Translations under genes and position numbers: made by a program
Notes under the pieces: generated by a model
Told to the model about the DNA's origin: nothing
What the model saw: only the letters and a program-made list of their open reading frames with translations
Database searches by the model: none
Assembly (NCBI RefSeq): GCF_000722765.2
Contig: NZ_CP028415.1
Location: 1,246,501-1,310,500 of the forward strand
Length of the DNA stretch: 64,000 nt
From: Streptococcus mitis
GTDB lineage: Bacteria > Bacillota > Bacilli > Lactobacillales > Streptococcaceae
Reading direction: 5' to 3'
Shown: positions 47,243-56,531 of the stretch, piece by piece
How positions within the stretch are numbered: position 1 is the first letter of the stretch
Layout: the number at the start of each line of letters is the position of its first letter

Positions 47243-48445
47243 TTATTTTTTAAACCAAAATATAGACAGAATTACAACAAGGACAAGTCCAGCTCCTGCA
47301 ACCAGTCCAAATACTGGAATGTTTTCAAATAGTTTTTGTTCTGGCTGTGTCTCCTCACTAGTTTCTTGAGTTGATTCTGCCACTGTATCACCTTGTTTCG
47401 CCACGTCTTGTTCTGCTTTTTTCTCTATTTTCTTAGGACCATAAGTTGGATTAACAAAAGCTACTTGTTTAGTCGGTTTGGAGTAGTCTTCTGCTCCTTC
47501 TTTGACTCGCCATGACACAGAATATAAAGTCCGTCCCTCCAATACCATTCCTAAATCAATTCGCTCACCAGGAGGCAAACCTCCACCTAAACCGACACTA
47601 AAAGCAAACTCTTGATCCTCCTGATTCTCTTTTAAGACAATAAATCCATTCTCACTCACTTTTTTAAGACGGGATACCTTCCCCCTAATATCTGCATCCT
47701 TAAAGGTTCCAGTGTAGCTTCCATCCTCTCCTAAAATAAGTGATGAAGCTTTACCATGCTTCCCATTATTTGGCTCTTTATTAATCCAAGTACCTACTAA
47801 CTCGGATGGGAGAGGAATTTCATCACCAATTTTAGCATCAACAAGGGACTTAGGCATAGGAGGATTCGGATCCATATTATCTCCAATAATCGGGAGATTT
47901 AGAGAAGTATATTCAATAGTTGAGGTGTCTATTTTTGTTTTAGAATCAAGATTTAACTCGTCTAGATCACCTTCTCCTGCTCTAAATTGACTTTGTTTAA
48001 TTAAAGTTGGCTCTTTATTTTCTTTAGAAAGTTGAAACAATCTATATGACATAATCCCTGGAACACTTTCAAAAACAATAATACTTCCATCTGTGTAGGT
48101 ATTAATAACTGTCCCCATTCTAAGACTTGTATCCCAAAATCTATCAAATAATGGAGTGGGAGTATTACCATTCATATAATATACTTCAAACAGTTCCCAT
48201 TTTTCACCATTGATTAGATTGATTAGACCGATTAATAACTCATCCGTCCCATTTTTATCAATATCCATCAAAGCGTAACCAAGTCTATTAGCATTATTTT
48301 CAAATAGCTGTTTGCTCTCCCACTTCTCAGTAATTTGTGGCAATAGTTGGTTGTAGGCAGTATTGTCAGCTTGGGCTGAATCCACTAGTGAAAATAAGCC
48401 GCAAAACAAACCCAAGCAGGTAATTATTTTTATAATTTTCTTCAT
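47243..48445 (-). CDS. Exported membrane-anchored protein, unknown function
   Basis: Not recognised beyond general features. 400 residues: signal peptide (1-26, ending SAQA), an N-terminal domain with the repeated-looking LGYALMDIDKNGTDELLIGL (an EF-hand-like or FG-GAP-like acidic loop), and a middle domain ELVGTWINKEPNNGKHGKASS, which resembles lipocalin-like DUF6287 domains. Then come an acidic, Gln-rich linker and a C-terminal membrane helix followed by KK. It is the last gene of a five-gene accessory run on the minus strand. Confidence 0.65.
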   Translation of the reverse strand: MKKIIKIITCLGLFCGLFSLVDSAQADNTAYNQLLPQITEKWESKQLFENNANRLGYALMDIDKNGTDELLIGLINLINGEKWELFEVYYMNGNTPTPLFDRFWDTSLRMGTVINTYTDGSIIVFESVPGIMSYRLFQLSKENKEPTLIKQSQFRAGEGDLDELNLDSKTKIDTSTIEYTSLNLPIIGDNMDPNPPMPKSLVDAKIGDEIPLPSELVGTWINKEPNNGKHGKASSLILGEDGSYTGTFKDADIRGKVSRLKKVSENGFIVLKENQEDQEFAFSVGLGGGLPPGERIDLGMVLEGRTLYSVSWRVKEGAEDYSKPTKQVAFVNPTYGPKKIEKKAEQDVAKQGDTVAESTQETSEETQPEQKLFENIPVFGLVAGAGLVLVVILSIFWFKK

Positions 48446-48477
48446 ACTATTTCTAATTTTAATTTCACCTATATAAA

Positions 48478-49464
48478 TTAATAAAAATTATTTTGATGGT
48501 AATGGTTATGCGTATGGTAATGATTTTCCTGAACACGTAAATTTCTTAGGTAATCAACTGCTTCTTCTGTATTTCTACGAATTCCATCTAACTGCTGTAA
48601 TTGCAAAGTTTGAACATAATTGTTATATCTTAATGCTTGAAGCATTTTCTTAGTATCAATATATTGTTCCCTTTGTAATTGTAGCATTTCTTTCTGATAG
48701 TTCAACTGTAATTCTTTATATTTTGTATCATCATATAAATTTACAAGTTCCTTCATATTATCAGCTTTAAAATTTTCTAAAGCTCCGATAAAAAACTCTA
48801 TAGCTTCTATGAAATAATAATCTTTGGGATACCATCCACTACCAAAAGCCACTAGAGCTCCTGCAGCTTCTTGCATCTCTATTTCACACTGCTGTTGCTC
48901 TTCTTTAATTTCTTGTTCACGTTTAATCTGTCTATCATAATCAGACTGTCTCATACCTGAATTTTTAATAAGTTGTTTATTATCATCATCAATTAGCTTA
49001 TTAATAAAGTCAACCCATTTAGGATACCAAATTTTACCTAAAATAGAAGTTAAATAAAGCATCCCTAAAGTTACAATTGAAAAAAATATACCGTCAAATA
49101 AGTTAAAACTTATTAAGCCTATTATTGCTAAAAAAATTATCCTAAGAGGCGCAGCTAATAACATGACTAAAATAATCCCTGTCCATATATTTAACCATTT
49201 CTCTGTTTTTCTGCGTATCTTCTTTTGAAGATAAAAAATTAAAATAGCTGTTGCTGCCAAATACATAACAAGTTCAAGAAGATTACCGTCACCAAACCAA
49301 AACATTAGTAGAAATTTAGCTAGATTTCCCAAAGCACCAAACAGAACTACATAAAATGATTGCCTCATCATTTTCTCTATTTTGTTAGATGAATTACTTT
49401 CTAATAAATTTTGTAGTTGAGCTTGTATTTGCTTAGCTTTCCTTCTATCATTTTCTAACTTCAT
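48478..49464 (-). CDS. Membrane protein with coiled coil and His-rich tail
   Basis: Not recognised. 328 residues: a basic N-terminal coiled region, four hydrophobic segments (about 33-160), a long Gln/Glu-rich cytoplasmic coiled region, and a tail NHYHTHNHYHQNN with five His among the last residues. The tail could bind metal, but nothing else supports this. AT-rich, typical of the surrounding accessory genes. Confidence 0.6.
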   Translation of the reverse strand: MKLENDRRKAKQIQAQLQNLLESNSSNKIEKMMRQSFYVVLFGALGNLAKFLLMFWFGDGNLLELVMYLAATAILIFYLQKKIRRKTEKWLNIWTGIILVMLLAAPLRIIFLAIIGLISFNLFDGIFFSIVTLGMLYLTSILGKIWYPKWVDFINKLIDDDNKQLIKNSGMRQSDYDRQIKREQEIKEEQQQCEIEMQEAAGALVAFGSGWYPKDYYFIEAIEFFIGALENFKADNMKELVNLYDDTKYKELQLNYQKEMLQLQREQYIDTKKMLQALRYNNYVQTLQLQQLDGIRRNTEEAVDYLRNLRVQENHYHTHNHYHQNNFY

Positions 49465-49631
49465 CTTATAGTTTTGCTTTTGATAAATATAATCTATACC
49501 TCTATGTAGATTATATAAATTTTCTAATAATACTGATTTCTATTCCACTTTATTCTCCATCTTTTTCTATTTTACTAAAAAACCTGCTATTACTAGTACA
49601 TCTATCCCAACTACTACTGAAAAGAAGTTAT

Positions 49632-50048
49632 TTAATCAATCCGTTTACTAGTAGTCTTATCACCTTTTATGACCATTATTGCTGCAAAAATATTTATCAA
49701 AGCACAGATAAAATATAGAATAGCTCCGTAACCTAATTGTGCTCTACCAACTATTTCTTTCAAGAATGTAAAATGAATAAACAAACTAAATGCACTTAAT
49801 AAAATAATGACAAGTGACTGAATAATTGCTATCACTCTTCTATTTACTATAAATAAAGATAATAATAAAGTGATTACAAATGCACCGTACCAAACAATAA
49901 ATACCATAAATCGGGAAGGCGCATTTAGATAATCAACTACGTACTCACTTACCGGAGCTAGTGATTGATTACCTGATGAAACAACAGGCAATAAGAAAGT
50001 AATTAGGCCAACCAAGCTGGCTAGAGTTATTAATTTTTTAAATTTCAT
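49632..50048 (-). CDS. Small polytopic membrane protein, unknown function
   Basis: 138 residues with four predicted membrane segments. The first resembles a signal anchor (KKLITLASLVGLITFLLPVVSS). The end is basic (KGDKTTSKRID). No family recognised. The 167 bases between it and the previous gene show nothing clear. Confidence 0.55.
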   Translation of the reverse strand: MKFKKLITLASLVGLITFLLPVVSSGNQSLAPVSEYVVDYLNAPSRFMVFIVWYGAFVITLLLSLFIVNRRVIAIIQSLVIILLSAFSLFIHFTFLKEIVGRAQLGYGAILYFICALINIFAAIMVIKGDKTTSKRID

Positions 50049-50122
50049 TTGATATTCTCCCTGTATACAATTTCCTACCCCAGTAACTTTTAGGGTACTG
50101 AGGTAAGCTTTGAATGTGTAGT

Positions 50123-50680
50123 CTATTTTACTCGGTTAAAGGTTTGATCTGGCTCTTGAAGATAAAGTTCCTTATCTTTTAACATATATTTTGTTTTTCC
50201 TAAATCTCTTCCTTTATCGTCTGTGATTGTCAATTCTTTCTTTTTTTTATCAATTTTCACTAGTCTTTTTTCTTTGTCTCCGTCTGAATCTTCAGAGATG
50301 ACGGTCTCAGAATTTCCTTTAATCACCATGACTAAATGATCACGTTTTGTTAAAATTTCATAAGTTCCATCTAAGGGATCACTAGTTAATTTGCGAACTC
50401 CAAAGAACAGAACAAGAAAGATAGCTAGGCTTATTCCGATAGATTGTAGAGGTTTTGTTTCAAATAATTTTTTAATTTTTTCAATCGAACCATCCATATC
50501 TAGATTTTCGATTTGTTTTCCAGCTTTATCTACAAAACTTGCTGCCTCTTTTTTGATTGCTTCTACTCTATCAGGCTTCTCTGTCACTACTTCATTAATT
50601 GATTCTTCCATTCTTTCCGTAGTCTCTTCGACTTTTTCTACGGTCACTTCTTCGTTCGTTTGGTTTTCATGTTTTTCCAT
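50123..50680 (-). CDS. Single-pass membrane protein with acidic N-terminus, unknown function
   Basis: 185 residues: Glu-rich N-terminal half (1-80), one membrane helix (SIGISLAIFLVLFFGV, about 80-95) and a small extracytoplasmic beta domain starting DPLDGTYEILTKRDHLVMVI. The domain resembles lipocalin-like DUF domains found in streptococcal surface proteins. Start follows GAGAAAAT. Function unknown; likely cotranscribed with its neighbours. Confidence 0.6.
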   Translation of the reverse strand: MEKHENQTNEEVTVEKVEETTERMEESINEVVTEKPDRVEAIKKEAASFVDKAGKQIENLDMDGSIEKIKKLFETKPLQSIGISLAIFLVLFFGVRKLTSDPLDGTYEILTKRDHLVMVIKGNSETVISEDSDGDKEKRLVKIDKKKKELTITDDKGRDLGKTKYMLKDKELYLQEPDQTFNRVK

Positions 50681-50737
50681 TATTTTCTCTTTTCTCCCTG
50701 TTTAAAATAAGTTTTATCTACAGTATAGATTATTTTC

Positions 50738-51712
50738 TTATTTCACCCACTTACCTGAGCCATCTACTGTGTAGCCATCTGGGGTACGTTCGTTAACCGC
50801 CATCTTACCATTTGACTTGAGATAGTAGTCACCTACCCATGTACTACGGGCGTAACTTCCTTCTGATGTTAGGTAATAGTAAGATTGGTAGCTACTATCA
50901 TAGATCCACTCACTCTTAGCCATTTTACCATCTGATTTGAGGTAGTAACTTCCAGCCCAAGCATTACGCGCATAGCTACCCTCTGCTGTCAAGTAATAGT
51001 ATGATTGATAGTTATTGTCATAAATCCACTCGCTCTTAGCCATATAGCCACCTGATTTGAGGTAATAATTGCCTGACCAAGCATTCTGAACAAAGTTCCC
51101 TGAAGCATTTAGGTAGAAGTAGGAATTGTACTGAACATCAAAAATCCATTGATTCACTACTTTCACACCAGCTTTGTAGTAAGAAGAACCTGACCAACCA
51201 GTCTGACCTGAGTTAGAGTTGGTAGCTGGTTTTGGAGTTTCAGTTGCTGTTGGTATCTCTACCTTTTTAATCGGAGAATATTCACCTCTAGAGATTCTAA
51301 AAACTTCTGAACGTCCGAAGTAACGTTTTCCAAAATCACCTGAACTGTAAATATCTAGATGGTAGTTCCCATCTTTTACTAAGAGTATATTAATTCCCTC
51401 TTTTATTCTATTACTTCCTCTAAATCTACCAAAAAAGGATGAAGAAGCAAGTGCACCGGTATCTTCATTAACTATATCAAAATCAAGAGCTGTATTATCA
51501 GTAGTTGTAGAACTTCTTTGCAGGTCAACCAAAAGTGTATCTACTGTATAACTTCCATCTGTCTGTATTAAGGTGATTTTCAAGGGATTTTGAGTATCCT
51601 TAATACTCATATCTGTTAAGGCATGAACCTCTGTCGGTTTAGAAGCTACATAACCTACTGACAATAAAGCACCGGCTAGTAAAGAAGAGGCCAACATTTT
51701 TCTGTTTTTCAT
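50738..51712 (-). CDS. Choline-binding surface protein
   Basis: 324 residues. Signal peptide (1-32, cleavage near VHA), a unique domain (33-150) of unknown role, a Thr/Pro linker, and from about residue 168 a choline-binding module. The module has about seven repeats of the W-x-x-xxxYYLKSxGxMA type, such as SEWIYDNNYQSYYYLTAEG. It attaches to phosphocholine on teichoic acids. The function of the unique domain is unknown, so no Cbp letter is given. It is probably the first gene of the accessory run down to 47243. Confidence 0.9.
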   Translation of the reverse strand: MKNRKMLASSLLAGALLSVGYVASKPTEVHALTDMSIKDTQNPLKITLIQTDGSYTVDTLLVDLQRSSTTTDNTALDFDIVNEDTGALASSSFFGRFRGSNRIKEGINILLVKDGNYHLDIYSSGDFGKRYFGRSEVFRISRGEYSPIKKVEIPTATETPKPATNSNSGQTGWSGSSYYKAGVKVVNQWIFDVQYNSYFYLNASGNFVQNAWSGNYYLKSGGYMAKSEWIYDNNYQSYYYLTAEGSYARNAWAGSYYLKSDGKMAKSEWIYDSSYQSYYYLTSEGSYARSTWVGDYYLKSNGKMAVNERTPDGYTVDGSGKWVK

Positions 51713-51944
51713 AACAAAACTCCTTATATATTTCTATTTTTCTAAAAATTTTTGATAATTGTCTTATAACCTTAAAAGTAAATATAATTTTTTTCTAGTA
51801 TCGAGCATTTAAGTTTTTCCCATATCATTTTCTCCTTTAATGACTGATAGAATAGGATTGAGTGATAAGTCAATCCTTGTTATACTAGTATAACAAGCCG
51901 GCTTTATTGGCTATTCTTTCCCTTATCATACCATAATAGATATT

Positions 51945-52081
51945 TATTTTTTTCGTCATTTAAACTATAGTTTCAATATAATTTTTAAAATAAAAAATTA
52001 GCATAGAATTCTAATGTTTTGTAACTATAGTTTACTTTTCCAAGTATTTTCTTTAAAATTTTGTATAATAGTCTTAGAAGG
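51945..52081. repeat. Palindromic promoter repeat, copy 1
   Basis: About 135 bases alike to 53094-53229. It contains AAACTATAGTTT (51962), TAGAATTCTA, AACTATAGTT (52023) and a -10 TATAAT (52064-52069). The two outer palindromes are 60 bases apart and the second lies 31 bases before the -10; both distances are identical in copy 2. No clear -35, so an activator is likely. The region 51713-51945 before it holds no gene I can support. Confidence 0.7.
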
Positions 52082-52164
52082 ATTTTAAAGTAGTTGGCTT
52101 ATCTAAACTAGAATTGAAACAGGTAGTAGGTGCGTAAATCCTAGAAAAATGCTATAATTATTTT

Positions 52165-52726
52165 ATGGAAGAGTTCAACTTTAATAAGGAGTTTAGCAGT
52201 ACAAAAATTTAGTATCACGGAACAACATCTACTCAAGTTGCTTCTTTGAAAGATGGAATAGATGTCTATCATAGTAAACGTAACTGTGATTTTGGTATCG
52301 GATTTTATGTGACATCTAAGCTCAGCCAAGCAATTAAATGGGCTCAGCGGAAAACAAAAGATGAAATTCCTTTTAATCCGAATGTAAAATCGGTTGTTCT
52401 AAGTTATCAATTTCAAGAACTTGATAATTCTGAAACTAAAATTTTTGAAATTGACAAAGAATACTTTCAGTTTGTTTATAAAAATAGATTGGAGTTAGAT
52501 GCTAAATCTGGAAATAATATTCATCATTTTTCAGCAGTATTTGGTCCAGTTCTTGATGGTCAAGTTACACGATTGAAAGAAACTTTAGATGATTATTTCC
52601 AAGGATTTAATACCTTAGAACAAACCGCTGAAATTCTTTTGGGAAAATATCAGGATGATACGCAATTGTGTATATGTAGTCAAAATTGCAGATAAACTAA
52701 CCCTAGTTAAGGAGGAAACGATATGA
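52165..52726 (+). pseudogene. DUF3990-like (ADP-ribosyltransferase-fold) protein, interrupted
   Basis: From the ATG at 52165 (leaderless, 6 bases after TGC-TATAAT) the frame reads 15 codons, meets TAG at 52210-52212, then continues YHGTTSTQVASLKDGI and CDFGIGFYVTSKLSQAIKWA, the DUF3990 signature. Near the end, around 52682, the frame leaves the expected path (stop at 52695). A one-base change there would give IADKLTLVKEETI and a TGA at 52724-52726 overlapping the next ATG. Family members resemble ART toxins. Two lesions make an active product doubtful. Confidence 0.6.
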
Positions 52727-52935
52727 TTTTGTCAAATGAAAAACAAACTCTCAGAGCTGAAGTAGAACAGTTTTTAAGGAAGAATTATCATATTGCTCCT
52801 GATACTGTTTCTCCTGTTACAAATGTCGTATTGGAAAATTGGTTTGAAGAGTTAGATAATGGAGGTTCTCATTTAACCGCAGACCTTATAGCTGATAATA
52901 TCGTAGATATTGCCCACCGTTACTCATTGCATTAA
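52723..52935 (+). CDS. 70-residue protein coupled to the DUF3990-like gene
   Basis: Not recognised. ATG at 52723 behind AAGGAGGAAACGAT. Helical, acidic, with TNVVLENWFEELDNGGSHLTADLIADNI. Translational overlap with the restored frame of the preceding ART-like gene is the layout of toxin-antitoxin pairs, so an antitoxin or partner role is possible. No DNA-binding motif is visible. Confidence 0.55.
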   Translation: MILSNEKQTLRAEVEQFLRKNYHIAPDTVSPVTNVVLENWFEELDNGGSHLTADLIADNIVDIAHRYSLH

Positions 52936-53001
52936 TAAGTCATTTGAGTTTGGTTCATCAAATCTTTTTCTCTATTCTCAAAAACTATTCATGACCACAT
53001 T

Positions 53002-53064
53002 AGGCATAAATCTCTTATAGTAAGAGGTGTTAACTCTACTATAAGAGATTTATGCCTTTTTGTG
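53002..53064 (+). terminator. Long-stem terminator
   Basis: AGGCATAAATCTCTTATAGT and its exact 20-base complement ACTATAAGAGATTTATGCCT flank a 21-base centre, then TTTTTG. The stem is unusually long. Confidence 0.8.
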
Positions 53065-53093
53065 TTTACAGAACTGATTGTACATTACCTATC

Positions 53094-53229
53094 TATTTTT
53101 TCGTCATTTAAACTATAGTTTCAATCTTGTTCATAAAAACAAAAAATAGCATAGAATTCTAATATTTTGTAACTATAGTTTTCTTTCTCCATTTTTTTCT
53201 CTAAATTTTTATATAATAGTCTTAGAAGT
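53094..53229. repeat. Palindromic promoter repeat, copy 2 (promoter of the Rgg-like gene)
   Basis: Second copy of 51945-52081, with AAACTATAGTTT (53110), TAGAATTCTA, AACTATAGTT (53171) and -10 TATAAT (53212-53217). The Rgg-like start codon follows at 53247. Confidence 0.7.
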
Positions 53230-53246
53230 ATATAAGGAGATGATTT

Positions 53247-54150
53247 ATGGAAAACTTATATCCATTTGGAACTACATTTAAGTACCTGCGCGAAGCACGG
53301 CCTCAGCCTAAAGGAAGCCGCCTCAGATATCGTATCACCACAGTTCCTAAGTCAATTTGAAAAAGGAGACAAGGGAATTTCACTTGAAAACTTTGCCAAA
53401 CTATTAATTGTTATCGGAGTTGAATGGAATGATTTTGTTATCGCCTATGCAAATAAAGGTGGAGATTGTTTAGAATTACCTGCTATTGAATTTGGCAAGC
53501 ATGTAGTCCATGAAGAAGATATCCTCACTTACATTGAAGAATACGAAAAATTATTTGATGTCTATCTAAAAGACAATCCACTTCAAGCAGAGATGATTTT
53601 CAAATCTATCAAATTAAGACACTATCCAACCATAGCAAAGAGTCCAGAAACTGTTGCTAGGATTCAAAACATTATCAATCATTTAATGAAATCGGATGTC
53701 TTTAATAGTATCGAACTTGAAATTTATCGCGTCATCGTCAATCATTCTCCTATGGAACTTATTGACCATATGACCAAACAATTATTACTTATGTACAAAG
53801 AAAGTGCCAATACTGACACCTACATCCGTATTTTAAATGCTCTCACTTTCTCCGTAAAATACTTCTCTGAACTAGGGTACTATCAAAAGGCTGATGATAT
53901 TATTAAAAAAATTAAATCACTTCAGACCTTCGAACGAGGATACCTGGCTATTCCCCTCATGTTCCTAGAAGTTGAACATGTTTACAATCAATTTAGATGG
54001 AATAAACCCGAGGCTATTCCTTTAGCCAAAAATCTATTTAATTATCTTCAAAGTGCAAAATTTATTGATCAGCAATACTACTCTAATTTTATCAACGCCT
54101 TCACCTATCACTGCCATTCATTAAATAAGACTGGAATTGATTTATTCTAA
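53247..54150 (+). pseudogene. Rgg/GadR-family regulator, frameshifted in the HTH
   Basis: The ATG at 53247 follows AAGGAGATGATT and reads MENLYPFGTTFKYLREAR, the start of an Rgg helix-turn-helix, then runs off frame and stops at 53360. The next frame takes over near 53300 with LSLKEAASDIVSPQFLSQFE, followed by a TPR-like helical C-terminal domain to 54150. A two-base loss (CGCG to CG near 53297-53300) explains it. Restored length is about 301 residues, normal for Rgg. Family members bind short peptide pheromones. Confidence 0.75.
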
Positions 54151-54155
54151 TCGTC

Positions 54156-54189
54156 AAAAAAGTTGCTCCATTTTAGGAACAACTTTTTT
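54156..54189. terminator. Bidirectional terminator
   Basis: AAAAAGTTG and CAACTTTTT arms with inner TCC/GGA pairing, between converging genes. Confidence 0.8.
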
Positions 54190-54943
54190 ATTTATAATTA
54201 AAAGTCTCCCCTGCCAACTTATCAGCTAGCTTGGGAAAGAGGGTATAAAACTTATGGGCTAGGTTCAACAAGACTGGGAGATTGAGTTCGCGTTTGTTTT
54301 TTCCTATAATCTTGACAATCTTTTTAGCCACTGCATCTGGTTCTAGCAGGAAGCGGGCAACAGATTTGAGATAGGTGCCATCTGGGTCGGCCTGATCGAA
54401 AAATCCTGTACGGATTGGTCCTGGATTGACAGTCGTCACATAAACACCGTAGGACATAAGTTCTAGGCGCAGAGCATTTGAAAAACCAATAGCCGCAAAC
54501 TTGGTCGCTGAGTAAAGACTAGACTTACCAGTAGCGATTAAACCTGCCATGCTGACGATATTGATGATATGACCTTTTCGGCTTTCCTTCATTCGAGCCG
54601 CAAGGCGTCGAGATAGATTCATCAGGGCAAAGGTATTGACCTCAAATATCTGGTGAATATCTTGGTCGGAAATCTGGTCAAATTCCTCAAAAATCCCGTA
54701 ACCAGCGTTGTTTATCAAGACATCAATCTCGCCATAGCGGAGATAGAGGTCTGCTACCAGAGCTTCTAAGGCTGAGTCATCGGTAATATCGATTTCAATC
54801 CATTCTGCATGGGGATGATTTCCGTAGAGTTGGGCTAATTTTTCCTTATTTCTACCAAGTAAGATGAGTTGGTCATTTGGCAGAAGTTTAACTATTTCTT
54901 GGGCTAGACCACCGCTAGCTCCTGTAATGAGAATAGTAGGCAT
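54188..54943 (-). CDS. Short-chain dehydrogenase/reductase
   Basis: A 251-residue classical SDR. Cofactor motif TGASGGLAQEI (about 7-17), NNAG (78-81), catalytic Ser-Tyr-Lys in IVSMAGLIATGKSSLYSATKFA (Tyr about 152), and the NPGPIRTGF loop. The substrate is unknown. It follows rnz by 20 bases and belongs to the miaA-hflX-rnz run. Confidence 0.92.
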   Translation of the reverse strand: MPTILITGASGGLAQEIVKLLPNDQLILLGRNKEKLAQLYGNHPHAEWIEIDITDDSALEALVADLYLRYGEIDVLINNAGYGIFEEFDQISDQDIHQIFEVNTFALMNLSRRLAARMKESRKGHIINIVSMAGLIATGKSSLYSATKFAAIGFSNALRLELMSYGVYVTTVNPGPIRTGFFDQADPDGTYLKSVARFLLEPDAVAKKIVKIIGKNKRELNLPVLLNLAHKFYTLFPKLADKLAGETFNYK

Positions 54944-54963
54944 ACTGTTCCTTTCTCAATCTT

Positions 54964-55893
54964 TTAGATTTCCACTTCCTCCAAGTCTTTGACCACATGG
55001 ACATTTTCAAAAACACTAGCAGCATCTTTTTTGAGCTTGCTGATATCTTTTGAGAGGAAACGGGCACTGATATGGTTGAGCAATAGTCGTTTGGCGCTTG
55101 CTTCTACCGCTACTTGTGCAGCTTGCATGTTAGTAGAGTGGCCATGGTTACGAGCAATTTTTTCATCACCCTTGCCATAAGTGGACTCATGGACAAGGAC
55201 ATCGGCATTGACAGCCAGACGCACACTAGCATCCGTTTTTCGAGTGTCTCCTAAAATAGTGATAATTTTACCTGGACGTGGAGCTGAGATGTAGTCTGCT
55301 GCCTTGATTTCAGTACCGTCTTCCAAAACAACATCTTGACCGTTTTTGATTTTACCAAAGAGTGGGCCAAATGGGACACCAGCAACCTTGAGTTTTTCAG
55401 CATCCAGCGTTCCTTCCAAGTCCTTTTGCATGACACGATAACCAACACAGAAAATTGTGTGGTCCAGCTCCTCTGCATACACCGTGAATTTATCGGTTTC
55501 AAGGATTTTCCCTAAAGAATCTTGGTCAAACTCATGAAAATGAATGCGGTAAGGCAGGCGCGAACCTGACACACGAAGGCTGGTTAAGACAAAGGACTTA
55601 ATCCCTTGAGGTCCATAGATTTCCAAATCCGTCTGCTCTTCATTAGCCTGAAAGGCTCGACTAGAAAGGAAACCTGGTAAGCCAAAAATGTGGTCTCCAT
55701 GCAGGTGGGTGATAAAGATTTTGCTGACCTTACGTGGTCGAATCGTGGTTTCCAGAATGCGATTTTGCGTACCTTCTCCACAGTCAAAGAGCCAGACTTC
55801 GTTAATCTCGTCCAAAAGTTTCAGGGCGAGACTGGAGACATTGCGGGCTTTAGAGGGCTGACCAGCCCCCGTTCCTAAAAATTGAATATCCAT
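54964..55893 (-). CDS. rnz: Ribonuclease Z
   Basis: A 309-residue metallo-beta-lactamase-fold endonuclease that trims the 3' end of tRNA precursors. Zinc ligands are in [17 protein letters not shown] (HxHxDH), the conserved [12 protein letters not shown] exosite region, ILGDTRKT and LVHESTYG, and a C-terminal LLNHISARF. Length is typical of the bacterial short form. Confidence 0.95.
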   Translation of the reverse strand: MDIQFLGTGAGQPSKARNVSSLALKLLDEINEVWLFDCGEGTQNRILETTIRPRKVSKIFITHLHGDHIFGLPGFLSSRAFQANEEQTDLEIYGPQGIKSFVLTSLRVSGSRLPYRIHFHEFDQDSLGKILETDKFTVYAEELDHTIFCVGYRVMQKDLEGTLDAEKLKVAGVPFGPLFGKIKNGQDVVLEDGTEIKAADYISAPRPGKIITILGDTRKTDASVRLAVNADVLVHESTYGKGDEKIARNHGHSTNMQAAQVAVEASAKRLLLNHISARFLSKDISKLKKDAASVFENVHVVKDLEEVEI

Positions 55894-55907
55894 TCGATAC
55901 TTTCTAA

Positions 55908-56531
55908 TTAATCAATATATAACATGGCTGTGCGATTTTCCGATCGGAAATAGCGCTTGCCAGAAAAAGCAACAGCTTCTTGCAATAAATCCTCTTGGCT
56001 ATAACCTTTTAGACGCTTACGACCATCAGCCAAGTTTTCTAAATCTGTCAAAGCTGTGAGATTTTCCACGCTAACAACTTCCTCATCTCCGACAGCCTTC
56101 ATGTAAATCTTGCCAGACTCCTCAAAGAGCAGTTGATGGGGGAAAATTTGCGCAATTTCAAAAAGCAAGTCATCCGAAATCTTCTCTTCATTCTCAGAGA
56201 AAATCCGACCAAGACCATCACTCTCATAACAAAAACCAAAGGATTTACCAGACAGATTAATCCGAATAAAAGGCTTATTTTCTAGGGTGAAACTTGGTTC
56301 AACATTGTAAAGATTCAGTTCCTGACTGACTTCTGCAAAATAATCCGTCGCAGCCTCAGGACTTTTTTTCTGGTAGAGTTCTGCAAAGTAAGCATTGACC
56401 ACGCTAGGCGGAGGAGTGATCAGTGCCAACTGCTCTTGCTCTGTTTTACCGGCTAGAAGTTGATCCAGATAGACCTTATCCAGACTTGTATAGCCCCCAT
56501 ATTTTAGAGCCAACGTTTTAATATCAGTCAT
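55908..56531 (-). CDS. Conserved streptococcal protein of unknown function
   Basis: 207 residues, no membrane segment or signal peptide. Homologues in this position next to hflX and rnz are sometimes annotated cystathionine beta-lyase, but no PLP-binding lysine motif is visible, so that name is not supported. It overlaps the end of hflX by 8 bases, indicating coupled translation. Confidence 0.75.
   Translation of the reverse strand: MTDIKTLALKYGGYTSLDKVYLDQLLAGKTEQEQLALITPPPSVVNAYFAELYQKKSPEAATDYFAEVSQELNLYNVEPSFTLENKPFIRINLSGKSFGFCYESDGLGRIFSENEEKISDDLLFEIAQIFPHQLLFEESGKIYMKAVGDEEVVSVENLTALTDLENLADGRKRLKGYSQEDLLQEAVAFSGKRYFRSENRTAMLYID

Noticed and set aside
55908..56531. Cystathionine beta-lyase
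   Set aside because: No PLP-lysine motif or transferase fold signature in the sequence.
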